A stretch of 64,000 nucleotides of DNA from an uncultured Oscillospiraceae bacterium (GCA_910579965.1 CAJTWF010000003.1:50682-114681), one strand, 5' to 3'; shown: positions 43,221 through 55,926, counted from the stretch's first letter. The notes: generated by a model from the letters alone, not told the origin. Made by a program: numbers and translations.

Positions 43221-44114
43221 ATGACCTTTTCCAGCCGCGTAAAAAACGAATTATGCCAGTCCCCGCTGGGGAGCGAGTGCTGCGCCAGGGCGGAGGTCTA
43301 CGGCGCGCTGCTCCACTGCAACACCTTCACCCCCCAGGAGGTGCGGGTCATCACGGAGAGCGAGAGCTTCGCCCGGCGGCTTCCCGCCCTGCTGGACCGG
43401 GCCTTCGGCCTCGCCTTTGACCGCCTGCCGGCGGAGGGGGAGCATAAATACGTCTTTCAGATCACAGACCGGGAGAAGACCGGCCGCATCGTGGACGCCT
43501 TTGGCTTCGACTCCCGCCAGAGCCCGGTGCTCCACATCAACTTCGGCCTGCTGGAGGAGGACTGCTGCCGGTCCGCCTTTCTGCGGGGCGCGTTCCTGTC
43601 CGGCGGCAGCACCACCGAGCCCTCCAGGAGCTACCACCTGGAGCTGGTCACCAGCCACGCCCAGGCCAGCCGGGAGCTGGCGGCGCTGCTGACCGACATG
43701 GGCCGCCAGCCCCGCCAGACGGCCCGGGGCGGCTGTCAGGTCACCTACTTCAAGAGCAGCGTCCAGATCGAGCAGCTGCTCGCCGTCATGGGCGCGCCGG
43801 AGTCCGCCGGGGCCCTGGTGATCGCCCGGGCGGAGAAGCGGCTGCGCAACGGCGTGAACCGCCGGGTCAACTGCGAGGCCGCCAATCTGGACAAGGCCGT
43901 GGACGCCGCCCAGGAGCAGCTGGAGGCCATCCGGCGGCTCTATGAGCTGGACCGGGTGGGCGGTCTCCCCGCCCAGCTGAAGGAGACCATTATCCTGCGG
44001 GAGACCTACCCGGAGCTGACGCTGCGGGAGCTGGCGGAGGAGTTTGAGCCGCCGGTCACAAAGAGCTGCCTCCAGCACCGGCTGCGCAAGCTGGTGGAGC
44101 TGAGCCGGCAATAA
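43221..44114 (+). CDS. whiA: DNA-binding protein WhiA
   Basis: 297-aa WhiA: an N-terminal LAGLIDADG-homing-endonuclease-like domain (MTFSSRVKNELC..., FLRGAFLSGGSTTEPSRSYHLEL) and a C-terminal helix-turn-helix (LRELAEEFEPPVTKSCLQHRLRKL). In Gram-positives it influences division and chromosome segregation; in Streptomyces it controls sporulation. The start was set at 43221 behind AGGTGA; the frame opens 18 codons earlier without a site. The usual partners rapZ and yvcK are not immediately upstream, where the repeat and flagellin lie; dnaE follows 55 bp downstream. Confidence 0.95.
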   Translation: MTFSSRVKNELCQSPLGSECCARAEVYGALLHCNTFTPQEVRVITESESFARRLPALLDRAFGLAFDRLPAEGEHKYVFQITDREKTGRIVDAFGFDSRQSPVLHINFGLLEEDCCRSAFLRGAFLSGGSTTEPSRSYHLELVTSHAQASRELAALLTDMGRQPRQTARGGCQVTYFKSSVQIEQLLAVMGAPESAGALVIARAEKRLRNGVNRRVNCEAANLDKAVDAAQEQLEAIRRLYELDRVGGLPAQLKETIILRETYPELTLRELAEEFEPPVTKSCLQHRLRKLVELSRQ

Positions 44115-44169
44115 GAACCTGTATTCATAGCCGGAGAACGCTCCCAGGAGCGAGAAAGAGAGGAACCCG

Positions 44170-47673
<3,504 letters not shown>

Positions 47674-47693
47674 TATGGCCCGGCTTTACAGAA

Positions 47694-47731
47694 AATCCCC
47701 TGGCCGCCCTGTTGTGGGCGGCCAGGGGATT
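47694..47731. terminator. Bidirectional terminator after dnaE
   Basis: 16-bp perfect stem AATCCCCTGGCCGCCC and complement, 6-nt loop, between convergent genes. Confidence 0.88.
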
Positions 47732-47734
47732 CGG

Positions 47735-49009
47735 TTATGGGGAGGGCGGAAAGAGAACCATCTGAGTGTAGAACCGGCCCTCCTCCCACCGGCATTGGAG
47801 GAGGCCGCCGTACCTGTCCGCCACAGACCGGACGCTTTGCAGGCCCAGGCCGTGGCCCTCCTTCGCGGGGGCTGCGGGCAGGCCATCGGCTGAAAAGCGC
47901 ACAGGCCGGGGACAGGCGTTGACCAGGGAGAAGGAGATGCGCCGGTTGTCCGTCAGCTCCAGCCGCAGCTCGATCTGCCGCTCCCCCTCCGGCGCCTCCC
48001 GGCAGGCGTGAATGGCATTTTCCAGGGTGTTGGCCAGGACGATGCACAGATCCATCTCCCCGTAGGGCAGCTCCTCCGGGATGCCCACCTCCGCCGACAC
48101 CTGACAGCCGCACTCCTCCGCCTGCCCGATGTAGCCGGAGAGCACGGCGTTGACGGCGGTGTTGGCGCACCAGGCGGCCCGGTTGAGGCTGGACATCTTC
48201 CCGGTCAGCTGCCGGATGTACTCCTGCGCCCCCGCGCTGTCCTCCTGCCGGAGCATTCCCTCCAGGATTACCAGGTGGTGGCGCATGTCGTGGCGGTAGA
48301 TCCGCCCCAGCTCCATTTTCCGGCAGATGGCATTGTACTCCCGCTTTTGCAGCTCCATCTGCCGGGTGTTCTCGCTGATCTGCATCTGTCTCCACAGGGA
48401 GCGGAAGATGGTCAGATAGGTCAAAGGCATGAGCAGCATCACCAGGAGAATGCGGGCCAACCCGGCGGCGTCCGGCATGGGCGCGCCCACCGGGACGGAG
48501 GTGAACATAATCAGCAGGTAGTAGGTCCCGCCGATGGCCGCGAACAGCCACCACGCGTTCTCCAGCTTGCTTTGCAGCTCCCGGTAGGGGCGGCGCAGAT
48601 AGCGCCAGAAGAGAAGCTCCACCACCGGAAACGCCGCCAGACGGCTGATGAGCATGACCACGTAGGTGTCGCCCGTAAGCCGGTCCAGGAAGTTGGTGAG
48701 CTGGAGCAGCCAGAAGCAGATGGTATCCGTCAGGCAAAAGAGGAAGAAGAAGCGGCCGTCCCGGTATTTGGACAGCAGAAAGAACAGGAGCATGGTGGGG
48801 ATGGTACAGGAGAAAAAGGCGATGCTCATAATAATGCCGTGGCCCAGCCGGTACATGGCCATCACATTGACGCACAGCAATGCCGACGCGCCGGCAAACC
48901 CCGCCAGCATGGTGGTCCGCCAGGAGTAGCGTGGCTCGAAGAACAGCAGAAACAGTGCCACAATATGGAGCATGGACCAGAGAAAGGATATATCCCGAAG
49001 AATTGTCAT
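47735..49009 (-). CDS. GHKL-type sensor histidine kinase (AgrC/NatK-like)
   Basis: 424-aa membrane kinase. About six hydrophobic segments occupy residues 1-210. A short coiled linker (ENTRQMELQKREYNAICRK) leads to the phospho-acceptor block YRHDMRHHLVILEGML and a GHKL ATPase domain with N-box VLANTLENAIHACRE and G-box GHGLGLQSVRSVADRYGG. Start at 49009 behind GGGAGAAAC; the extended frame has no ribosome site. The class usually pairs with a LytTR response regulator and senses peptides or membrane stress; no regulator gene is adjacent in this window, so it is an orphan here. Confidence 0.9.
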   Translation of the reverse strand: MTILRDISFLWSMLHIVALFLLFFEPRYSWRTTMLAGFAGASALLCVNVMAMYRLGHGIIMSIAFFSCTIPTMLLFFLLSKYRDGRFFFLFCLTDTICFWLLQLTNFLDRLTGDTYVVMLISRLAAFPVVELLFWRYLRRPYRELQSKLENAWWLFAAIGGTYYLLIMFTSVPVGAPMPDAAGLARILLVMLLMPLTYLTIFRSLWRQMQISENTRQMELQKREYNAICRKMELGRIYRHDMRHHLVILEGMLRQEDSAGAQEYIRQLTGKMSSLNRAAWCANTAVNAVLSGYIGQAEECGCQVSAEVGIPEELPYGEMDLCIVLANTLENAIHACREAPEGERQIELRLELTDNRRISFSLVNACPRPVRFSADGLPAAPAKEGHGLGLQSVRSVADRYGGLLQCRWEEGRFYTQMVLFPPSP

Positions 49010-49272
49010 GATGTTTCTCCCATGCCGGAACGCCGGCTGTATTCGTTTTCTGCTGTTACCATACCACAGATGGGGCTCATATGTCAAATAACAAGAAGCC
49101 GGCGAAAGCGAAAATAAACAGAATACTGTGTGGGGCGCGGCCTGCGCCGCGCCCCACACCACTGCATATATCAAAATCCAATCCGCCGCCAGATCCGGCA
49201 GAACGTATCCCCCGCTCATGGCTGCGGACGGGATTGAGCGCGGCGTCTCACTGCGCGCCTCCGGACGGTCTG
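49010..49272. other. Intergenic region upstream of the kinase gene
   Basis: About 260 bp with no convincing gene; contains a GGGGCGCGG/CCGCGCCCC palindrome-like stretch near 49133-49156. Nothing else recognised. Confidence 0.4.
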
Positions 49273-49485
49273 TCAGGCCGCCGCCTGCTCCGGCGCTCTC
49301 TCCCGGAACAGCAGGGATACGCACCACAGCCCTGCCAGGCCCACCACGGAATAAATGATCCGGGAGAGCACCGCCGCCTGGCCGCCGCAGAAGAAGGCCA
49401 CCAGGTCCAGTCCAAACAGGCCGATGATCCCCCAGTTCAATGCACCGATAATCACAAGAATCAGCGCGATCCGATCCAACACCAT
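49273..49485 (-). CDS. DUF378 small membrane protein
   Basis: 70-aa protein of the YuzA/DUF378 family. The typical opening MVLDRIALILVIIGALNWG is followed by IIGLFGLDLVAFFCGG and a second hydrophobic helix (IIYSVVGLAGLWCVSLLF), giving two membrane helices. The start was set at 49485 where GGAGG lies about 10 nt upstream; the longer open frame is not coding-like. Function unknown; it is a stand-alone gene between the kinase and the spoIVF-like pair. Confidence 0.88.
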   Translation of the reverse strand: MVLDRIALILVIIGALNWGIIGLFGLDLVAFFCGGQAAVLSRIIYSVVGLAGLWCVSLLFRERAPEQAAA

Positions 49486-49668
49486 ATTTCTCTTACCTCC
49501 TCTTCTTTTCCCTGGGGCTTGCGTCTCTGTTCCCCAGTTGATAGCCCTATTCTTTCCCCTTTGTCCGCCATTATTCATTGCGGGTAAACACTTCGTCAGC
49601 GGAAGCGAGGAAACGCGGGAGCAGAAGAAGGAGGCGTTCCGCTGTTTCAGTATGTTTTGAATCAAACG

Positions 49669-49700
49669 GTCCCTCTTTTCCGTTTTTGAAAAGAGGGACC
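49669..49700 (-). terminator. Terminator of the spoIVFA-spoIVFB-like pair
   Basis: 13-bp arms GGTCCCTCTTTTC/GAAAAGAGGGACC just past the last stop. Confidence 0.85.
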
Positions 49701-49706
49701 CGTCCT

Positions 49707-50327
49707 TTAACAGACAGAGGAGCTTTTTTTAGAAAAACCGCGGCCGTCCCGCCCGCGTCTCCGGCGGGGCAGCTGGGGCAGCAGGGTCCCCAGCGCGCCC
49801 AGCAGCAGAAACAGGCCCGCGCCGTGCCACAGCGTCAGCGCCAGGGCCAGGGCGGTAAGGCCCAGGGCGCACCCCAGCCCCACCCTGCGGCACAGCTGGT
49901 CCGCCGTCCCCGGGTCCGCGCCCCAGCTCACCAGCAGAAAGAGGGCCCGCCCGCCATCCAGGGAGGGGACCGGCAGCAGGTTGAACACGCCCAGCAGCAG
50001 GTTGGCCCCCGCAAGGACATAGTCCCCCGCAATCCGGGCGAACACCAGCGCCAGGACCAAATTCACCGCCGGACCGGCCAGCGTGCAAAGAATCTCCTTG
50101 GGATAGGGCAGATAGCGGGTGTCCGCCCGAATCTCCGCGCCAAAGGCGGTCAGCCGCAGCAGCTCCACCTCCGTTCCCGCCAGACGCAGGGCCGCAAGGT
50201 GCCCCAGCTCGTGGCAGAGGGCGCTGAGCAGCACCAGCGGCAGTACGCTCCCCGCCCCGGCCAGCAGCGCCAGGAGCACCATGGCGGCAAAGCCCCACCC
50301 AATCTCCAGCTTACCCGATTTCCACAT
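49707..50327 (-). CDS. Site-2 protease, SpoIVFB-like (M50)
   Basis: 206-aa intramembrane zinc metalloprotease. HExxH motif in LLSALCHELGHLAALRLAG and the second metal motif NLLPVPSLDGGR lie in hydrophobic helices; about five to six membrane segments in all. In Bacillus, SpoIVFB in the mother cell cleaves pro-sigma-K. The gene overlaps the upstream M23-type gene by 17 bp, and this gene order equals spoIVFA-spoIVFB, which supports the sporulation role. There is no CBS domain, and the Arg-rich tail differs from B. subtilis SpoIVFB, so a generic S2P remains possible. Confidence 0.85.
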   Translation of the reverse strand: MWKSGKLEIGWGFAAMVLLALLAGAGSVLPLVLLSALCHELGHLAALRLAGTEVELLRLTAFGAEIRADTRYLPYPKEILCTLAGPAVNLVLALVFARIAGDYVLAGANLLLGVFNLLPVPSLDGGRALFLLVSWGADPGTADQLCRRVGLGCALGLTALALALTLWHGAGLFLLLGALGTLLPQLPRRRRGRDGRGFSKKSSSVC

Positions 50328-51348
50328 AGTAAATCGGGTTCAGATACAGGTCCCCGTCATGGAGCTCAAAGTGGAGATGCGGCCCGGTGACCAGCCCCGT
50401 GGACCCCACCTCCGCGATCTTCTCCCCCTGTGCCACCGGACCGCTGGAGACGGTGACCCGGCTGCAGTGGGCGTAGAGGGTGATATATCCCCCCTGGTGC
50501 TGGAGCATGATATAGTTGCCCAGGGTGCTGCTCTCGCCGGTGGCGTACACCGTGCCGTCCGCAAAGGCCACCACGTCCGTGCCCTCCTCCGCCGCCAGAT
50601 CCACGCCGTAGTGAAACCGGCCGCCGCCCTCCACAGGGTGCTCCCGCCAGCCAAAGGGGGAGCTGAGAGGACCGTGAACCGGCGTACAGTGGGAAAAGCC
50701 CAGGTTGCGCTGCTCCAGACTGGCGTTGTCCGGCAGGGCGGGCATGGTGTAGACATAGGAGAGGGCATGAGTAGCCGCCTCGTCCTCCGGTTCCGGTTCG
50801 CCGGAGGGCGGGGCTGCGGGAGGCGGATCCTCCGGCGGGTCAGCCGCCGTGCCGGCGTCCTCCCCGGCGGCGGGGACCGGCTGGCGGCTGACGGTATCCA
50901 CCACCACCTCCGTGTGGACGGGCTGGGCCGTCATCTCCGGCAGGGTGGGGGCGGTGTAGCGGATCAGCCGGGCGCCGGGGTCCAGGGGGACAGAGGCGCC
51001 GGAGGGGGCTGCCGCCGGTGGGGAGGCGGCGGGGGACGAGGGGTTGAATACGGCGGTGTAGGCGTCCTGAAGGGAGTCGCTGACCGCGGCCTCGCCGCTG
51101 ATGGCCCGTCCCATGGCGGCAAAGGCCTCCTTGAAGTCCGCGTCCCGGCCAATCAGCCGTCCGGCGGAGCGGGCGATGCCGCCCACCGCCTCCGGAAACA
51201 GCAGCTTCACTGCCACCAGCAGCACAAAGACCACGCCGCAGATCACCAGGCGCAGAGCGGCGCGGCTCTCCCCGCCAGCGCTGCGGCGGCTGCCGGCGCT
51301 GCGGCGCATCTGCTGGGCCCGGCGGCGGGCGGAATGGATTCTGTTCAA
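50311..51348 (-). CDS. M23/LytM-domain membrane protein, SpoIVFA-like
   Basis: 345-aa protein. A basic cytoplasmic N-terminus (RRRAQQMRRSAGSRR) leads to one membrane helix (about 33-52, LRLVICGVVFVLLVAVKLLF). A long Pro/Ala-rich region (about 90-215) precedes a C-terminal M23 domain with HYGVDLAAEEG, YAHC and GPHLHFEL; the zinc ligand set is intact. The start is TTG at 51348 with AAGGAGGG 7 nt upstream. SpoIVFA regulates SpoIVFB and carries a LytM-like domain; the overlap with the M50 gene supports this assignment. A SpoIIQ-type peptidase is the main alternative. Confidence 0.8.
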   Translation of the reverse strand: MNRIHSARRRAQQMRRSAGSRRSAGGESRAALRLVICGVVFVLLVAVKLLFPEAVGGIARSAGRLIGRDADFKEAFAAMGRAISGEAAVSDSLQDAYTAVFNPSSPAASPPAAAPSGASVPLDPGARLIRYTAPTLPEMTAQPVHTEVVVDTVSRQPVPAAGEDAGTAADPPEDPPPAAPPSGEPEPEDEAATHALSYVYTMPALPDNASLEQRNLGFSHCTPVHGPLSSPFGWREHPVEGGGRFHYGVDLAAEEGTDVVAFADGTVYATGESSTLGNYIMLQHQGGYITLYAHCSRVTVSSGPVAQGEKIAEVGSTGLVTGPHLHFELHDGDLYLNPIYYVEIG

Positions 51349-51463
51349 TACGATCCCTCCTTTTGCACAGGCTAGTTTATGTTCCCGGCGGGCAGATTTA
51401 TGCAAAAGAACGGTTATTCCTCTCATTTTTGGCAAACACTAGGTGTGAGAGGAAGGTGATACG

Positions 51464-52912
51464 ATGCCATCTCTTTGGCGTCAAACCGCCCCTATCGCCC
51501 CCAGACCGCCCCTCCAGGGCGATCTGGAGACAGAGGCGGCGGTGATCGGCGGCGGACTGGCGGGCATACTGACCGCCGCCCTGCTGCGGGAGTCCGGCGT
51601 GGATGTGGTTGTGCTGGAGGCGGACCGGACCGGCTCCGGCCAGACCGAAAACACCACCGCCAAGGTCACGGGCCAGCACGGCATGCTCTACCACCGGCTG
51701 GAGCAGACCCTGGGTCAGGATTCGGCCCGGCTGTACGCGGGGGCCGGCCAGCAGGCCCTGGAGTGGTACCAGCAGCTCATCTGGGACCGCCGGATTGATT
51801 GCGAATGGGAGCGCCTTCCGGCCTATCTCTACGCAGTGCGCTCAGAGGCGGAGCTGCTCCGGGAGTTCGCCGCCCAGGAGCGGGCCGGACTGCCGGTGCG
51901 CCTGACGGAGGAGACCGGACTGCCCTTTCCCACGGCCGGGGCGGTCCGCTGCGAAAACCAGGCCCAGCTCCATCCCCTCCGCCTGCTCCGTGCCCTGGCG
52001 GAGGAGCTGACCATCCGGGAGGGAACCCGGGTGCTGGAGGCGGAGGGGGACCAGCTTCGCACCACCGGCGGCACGGTGCGGGCGGAGCACATCATTTTCT
52101 GCTGTCACTTCCCCTTTGTCAACGCCCCGGGATACTACTTCCTGCGTATGCACCAGGAGCGCAGCTATGTGCTGGCCCTGCGGGGCGCTCCGGCGCTGCC
52201 GGGGATGTACTACAGCACGGACCCCGGCGGCGCGTCCCTGCGCATGGCGGACGGACTGCTGCTGGTTGGCGGCGGGGCCCACCGGACAGGGGAGAACCGG
52301 GAGGGCGGGAAATACGAGGCCCTGCGCCGGTGGGCCGGCCTGCATTTTCCGGACGCGGCGGAGGCGGGGCGCTGGTCCGCTCAGGACTGCATGACGCTGG
52401 ACGGAATGCCCTATATGGGCCGGTTTGCCGCCTCCACCCCCTGCTGGTACGTGGCCACGGGGTTCGGCAAGTGGGGGATGACGGCCTCCATGGCCGCGGC
52501 CCACCTGATCCGGGACCAGATTTTCGGCCAGGAGAACGCCTGGGCCCAGCTGTTCTCCCCCCAGCGGTTCACCCCGGCGGCCTCCGCCGGACAGCTGCTG
52601 GAGGAGGGCCTCCACGCCGCCCGGGATCTGGCCCGCCTGCCCCTGTCGCCGCCCAGGGCCGCGGCGGAGGAGCTGCCGCCGGGCCACGGCGGCGTGGTGG
52701 AGTGGGACGGCCGGAAGGCCGGGGTGTACAAGGCTCCGGACGGCCGGTGTTATGCGGTGGACGTCCGGTGCCCCCACCTGGGCTGCCAGCTGGAGTGGAA
52801 CCCGGACGAGGAGAGCTGGGACTGCCCCTGCCACGGCTCCCGGTTCGACTGCCGCGGGAAGCTGCTCACCGGCCCCGCCCAGAGGGATCTGCACGGGGAG
52901 GAGGGCCTTTAG
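51464..52912 (+). CDS. FAD-dependent oxidoreductase with C-terminal Rieske domain
   Basis: 482-aa two-domain flavoprotein. The DAO-type domain (residues 1 to about 365) has the FAD motif AAVIGGGLAGILTAALLRESG and DVVVLEADRTGSGQT. The C-terminal Rieske [2Fe-2S] domain (about 400-480) has both ligand motifs, CPHLGC and CPCHGS. This architecture occurs in glycine/D-amino-acid-oxidase-like proteins of many Firmicutes; the substrate is unknown. The start follows GAGGAAGGTGATACG. It is divergent from the spoIVFA-like gene and has no metabolic neighbours that would define its role. Confidence 0.88.
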   Translation: MPSLWRQTAPIAPRPPLQGDLETEAAVIGGGLAGILTAALLRESGVDVVVLEADRTGSGQTENTTAKVTGQHGMLYHRLEQTLGQDSARLYAGAGQQALEWYQQLIWDRRIDCEWERLPAYLYAVRSEAELLREFAAQERAGLPVRLTEETGLPFPTAGAVRCENQAQLHPLRLLRALAEELTIREGTRVLEAEGDQLRTTGGTVRAEHIIFCCHFPFVNAPGYYFLRMHQERSYVLALRGAPALPGMYYSTDPGGASLRMADGLLLVGGGAHRTGENREGGKYEALRRWAGLHFPDAAEAGRWSAQDCMTLDGMPYMGRFAASTPCWYVATGFGKWGMTASMAAAHLIRDQIFGQENAWAQLFSPQRFTPAASAGQLLEEGLHAARDLARLPLSPPRAAAEELPPGHGGVVEWDGRKAGVYKAPDGRCYAVDVRCPHLGCQLEWNPDEESWDCPCHGSRFDCRGKLLTGPAQRDLHGEEGL

Positions 52913-53050
52913 CGGCTGTATGTCAGGAGGCGGCGATATCGGAGCCCCGGGCGAGAAGAGAGCGTATGCCGCAAAGGCCGGCGCGGTATGACGCGCAGAC
53001 ACGGAGGACGGAAACCGTCCTCCGTGTCGATCTGCGGCAGGCCAGGCAGG

Positions 53051-53683
53051 TCATTTGCCCGCCGGCAGGGTTTGCATGAGGGAGAAGAAATGCTCCTCCC
53101 TGCCGGTGCTGAAGTAGCTGTACCATGCCTCCAGCGTATCAGGCCGGAAAACCTCCAGCCGCTCAATGATTTGCTTTGCCCACAGCAGGGCTCCCGCAGA
53201 GCCTGCGGTAATCAGACTGCGATCCGCAGCCGAGGGCTTATCCACATAGAACCGCTGCCCCTTGTAGCGGGGCGCGCACATCTCAAGGTATCCCGCCCCA
53301 TTGCTGGTGTGCGGGCGCCGGTCCAGCAGTCCGGCATTTGCCAGCGCAGCGGTGGCCCCACAGATGGCGCACACCACAGCGCCCGCCCGGAGCAGCTCTC
53401 CCGCCCTCTCAATAACCGCATCATGCCTCGGATCGCTCCAGGCCGCCGCGCCTGGCAGCAGCAATACGCTGTTCTCATTCACCGCAATATCGCTCACAGC
53501 GCAGTCCGGAGTGACCGTCAAGCCCCCCATGGTCCTGACGGGCTCCTGCGAGACGCCGGCCATTTTGACCGAGACATCCGGAGCGTCCTTTTTGAAGAAG
53601 CGTTTCGAATTTAATTCCGCAGTAACGTACCCCAATTCCCAGTCCGCCAGCGTATCCAGGATATAGACATAGACTGTAATCAT
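53051..53683 (-). CDS. DJ-1/PfpI family protein
   Basis: 210-aa class I glutamine-amidotransferase-like protein. The nucleophile-elbow Cys is in VVCAICGATAALANAGLL, and the preceding block LLLPGAAAWSDPRHD is typical of the family. Members act as deglycases, chaperones or isonitrile hydratases; the specific activity cannot be read. It is divergent from a WYL-type regulator gene with about 120 bp between them, a common arrangement in which the regulator controls the DJ-1-like gene. Confidence 0.9.
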   Translation of the reverse strand: MITVYVYILDTLADWELGYVTAELNSKRFFKKDAPDVSVKMAGVSQEPVRTMGGLTVTPDCAVSDIAVNENSVLLLPGAAAWSDPRHDAVIERAGELLRAGAVVCAICGATAALANAGLLDRRPHTSNGAGYLEMCAPRYKGQRFYVDKPSAADRSLITAGSAGALLWAKQIIERLEVFRPDTLEAWYSYFSTGREEHFFSLMQTLPAGK

Positions 53684-53744
53684 ACCTCTCCTCCGCTTTT
53701 CTTTTCTGCCCCGCCGGGGGCTCCTCCATTGTACCAGCCAATCG

Positions 53745-53773
53745 TTGACATCCGTATGGCAGCAATCTATAAT
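53745..53773 (+). promoter_or_regulatory. Consensus promoter of the WYL regulator gene
   Basis: TTGACA (53745-53750), 17-nt spacer, TATAAT (53768-53773); perfect consensus. Confidence 0.88.
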
Positions 53774-53802
53774 AAAAGAGAATTTTGAAAGGCGGCTGCC
53801 CC

Positions 53803-54735
53803 ATGAAAGTTGACAGGCTTGTTGGCATGATTATGACGCTCCTCGATAAAAAGCGCATCAGCGCGCGGGAGCTGGCGGATATGTTTGAGGTCTCGCCCCG
53901 TACAATCTACCGCGACATTGACGCCATTAATATGGCGGGCATTCCTGTCCGCTCCACACCGGGCGTTGGCGGCGGCTTTGAAATTATGCCGGAGTACAAG
54001 CTTGATAAAAATGTTTTTTCGTCCGCCGATCTCTCCGCAATCCTGACGGGGCTCTCCAATCTCTCCGGCATGGTGCGGGGCGGCGAATTTGCAAACGCCC
54101 TTGCGAAAATCAAAAGCCTCATCCCTCCCGGCAGAGCGAGGGATATCGAAATAAAGGCAAATCAAATCCGCGTAGATTTCAGCCCGTGGTCAGGCAATCA
54201 CCAGCTCCGGCCATACCTGCAAATGATTCAATCCGCTTTAGACGCCTGCAGGCTGCTCTCCTTTGAATACATCGCCCACCGCGGAAAGAAAACCGCGCGG
54301 ACGGTTGAGCCCTGCCAGCTTGTGCTGAAGAGCGGCCGCTGGTATTTGTACGGATACTGCCTCACCAGAAGCGGCTGCCGCCTGTTCAGACTGTCCCGCA
54401 TGTTAAATCTGGAAATCAGGCAGGAGGTCTTTGTGCCCCGGGATTATCCAAAACCGGTTTTGGATTTTGAGGATATCAGGGAAGCGATGCAGACAGAGAT
54501 TCAACTGCGCATTCACAAATCCGTGCTGGACAGGGCGCTTGAATTTTGTGCCTGCGACTGCTTTCTGCCGGATGGCGGCGAGCATTATATCGTAAATTTT
54601 CCGTTCATTGAAAACGAATATCACTATGATATGCTTCTTAGCTTTGGAGATCAGTGCGAGTGCCTTGCGCCTCCGCATGTCCGCGCAGAAATGAAGCGGA
54701 GAATACAGAGCATTGCCGCCATATATCAAGATTAA
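53803..54735 (+). CDS. HTH/WYL-domain transcriptional regulator (YafY-like)
   Basis: 310-aa regulator: HTH_11 at residues about 5-60 (ISARELADMFEVSPRTIYRDI), a linker, and a WYL domain (about 140-225, LSFEYIAHRGKKTARTVEP with the W/Y-x-L-type WYLYGYC), then a WCX-type C-terminus. WYL domains bind ligands or nucleic acid. Lower GC and different codon use than neighbours suggest recent transfer together with the divergent DJ-1 gene. The start was taken at the ATG 53803; a TTG 18 nt upstream is the alternative. Confidence 0.92.
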   Translation: MKVDRLVGMIMTLLDKKRISARELADMFEVSPRTIYRDIDAINMAGIPVRSTPGVGGGFEIMPEYKLDKNVFSSADLSAILTGLSNLSGMVRGGEFANALAKIKSLIPPGRARDIEIKANQIRVDFSPWSGNHQLRPYLQMIQSALDACRLLSFEYIAHRGKKTARTVEPCQLVLKSGRWYLYGYCLTRSGCRLFRLSRMLNLEIRQEVFVPRDYPKPVLDFEDIREAMQTEIQLRIHKSVLDRALEFCACDCFLPDGGEHYIVNFPFIENEYHYDMLLSFGDQCECLAPPHVRAEMKRRIQSIAAIYQD

Positions 54736-54758
54736 CCGCCCCGCGTCAAGGAGCGCAA

Positions 54759-54794
54759 AAAAGGTTCCCAGGCAGCCGCGCCTGGGAACCTTTT
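54759..54794. terminator. Bidirectional terminator
   Basis: 15-bp stem AAAAGGTTCCCAGGC and complement with A/T-rich ends. Confidence 0.92.
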
Positions 54795-54825
54795 GATGTA
54801 TTCTCTCCCCCAGCCCGGGAGGGGT

Positions 54826-55926
54826 TTACTGCAAGGTCAGATCCCCCGGCTTGATCCAGCCGATCCTCCGGAAGAGCAGCCCAAAGGCCCAGCACAGCAC
54901 CGCCGGCAGCACAAAGGAGATGAGGATCAGCCCCAGCCAGTCCATGGCTCCGGGGGCGACAGCGGCAGCGCCGTTGGCCAGGGCCCGCTCGCTGGGGGAC
55001 AGCCACCCGGTCCAGACGCCGATCTGGCCCACCAGGCCGCAGGTCCCCATGCCGGAGGAGACCGGCGGTCCGTTCATCTCCAGCCGGAACACGCAGGTGG
55101 CAAGGGGGCCGGTCACCGCGGATGTAAGAATGGCGGGCAGCCAGACGCGCGGGTTCTTCAGAATGTTGCCCATTTGCAGCATGGAGGTGCCCAGCCCCTG
55201 GCTCACCAGGCCGCCCCAGCCGTTCTCACGGAAGGAGAGCACCGCGAAGCCCACCATGTTGGCGCAGCACCCGGCCACCGCCGCGCCGCCGGCCAGACCC
55301 GTCAGACCGAAGGCCGCGCAGATAGCGGCGGAGGAGATGGGCAGCGTCAGCGCGACGCCGATGACCACGGAGACGATCACGCCCATGAGGAAGGGCTGTA
55401 AATCCGTGGCCCACATGATGATGTTGCCCACCGCCGTGGCGGCGGTGCCGATCGCCGGGGCCCACCAGGCCGACAGGGCCACCCCCACCAGGATCGTCAC
55501 CAGGGGCGTGACTAAAATATCAATCTTGGTCTCCTTGCTCACCGCCTTGCCAAACTCGGCGGCAATGATGGCGATAAACAGCACCGCCAGGGGCCCGCCG
55601 GCCCCGGCCTGATCGGGAATCAGGCTGGTGCTGCCCAGGGCGTTGGCCGCGTAGCCCACCGTGGCCAGGGAGAAGAGCACCAGGGGCGGGGCCTGGAGGG
55701 CGTAGCCGATTGCCACAGCCATGGCCGCGCCGCTCATGGCGGCGGCGAAGTTGCCCACATCCACCAGGAAGGCGATTCCCGCCTGCTCCCCCAGGGTCTT
55801 GACGATGGTGCCGATGAGCAGGGAGCAGAACAGGCCCTGGGCCATGGCGCCCAGCGCGTCGACGCCGTAGCGCCTGGCGGAGAACACGATGTTCTTGCGC
55901 TTGAGGAACGCGTTGACAGTTTCCAT
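54826..55926 (-). CDS. PTS-type transporter subunit IIC (PTS_EIIC_2 family)
   Basis: 366-aa polytopic membrane protein of the stand-alone PTS IIC-like family: N-terminal NAFLKRKNIVFSARRYGVDALGAMAQGLF, about nine hydrophobic segments rich in Gly/Ala, and the conserved GPPVSSGMGTCGLVGQIG loop. No IIA or IIB domain is fused or nearby, so it may work as a non-PTS carrier. Its substrate is unknown. A good promoter and a 16-bp palindromic operator precede it, indicating induction by a dedicated repressor encoded elsewhere. Confidence 0.85.
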   Translation of the reverse strand: METVNAFLKRKNIVFSARRYGVDALGAMAQGLFCSLLIGTIVKTLGEQAGIAFLVDVGNFAAAMSGAAMAVAIGYALQAPPLVLFSLATVGYAANALGSTSLIPDQAGAGGPLAVLFIAIIAAEFGKAVSKETKIDILVTPLVTILVGVALSAWWAPAIGTAATAVGNIIMWATDLQPFLMGVIVSVVIGVALTLPISSAAICAAFGLTGLAGGAAVAGCCANMVGFAVLSFRENGWGGLVSQGLGTSMLQMGNILKNPRVWLPAILTSAVTGPLATCVFRLEMNGPPVSSGMGTCGLVGQIGVWTGWLSPSERALANGAAAVAPGAMDWLGLILISFVLPAVLCWAFGLLFRRIGWIKPGDLTLQ

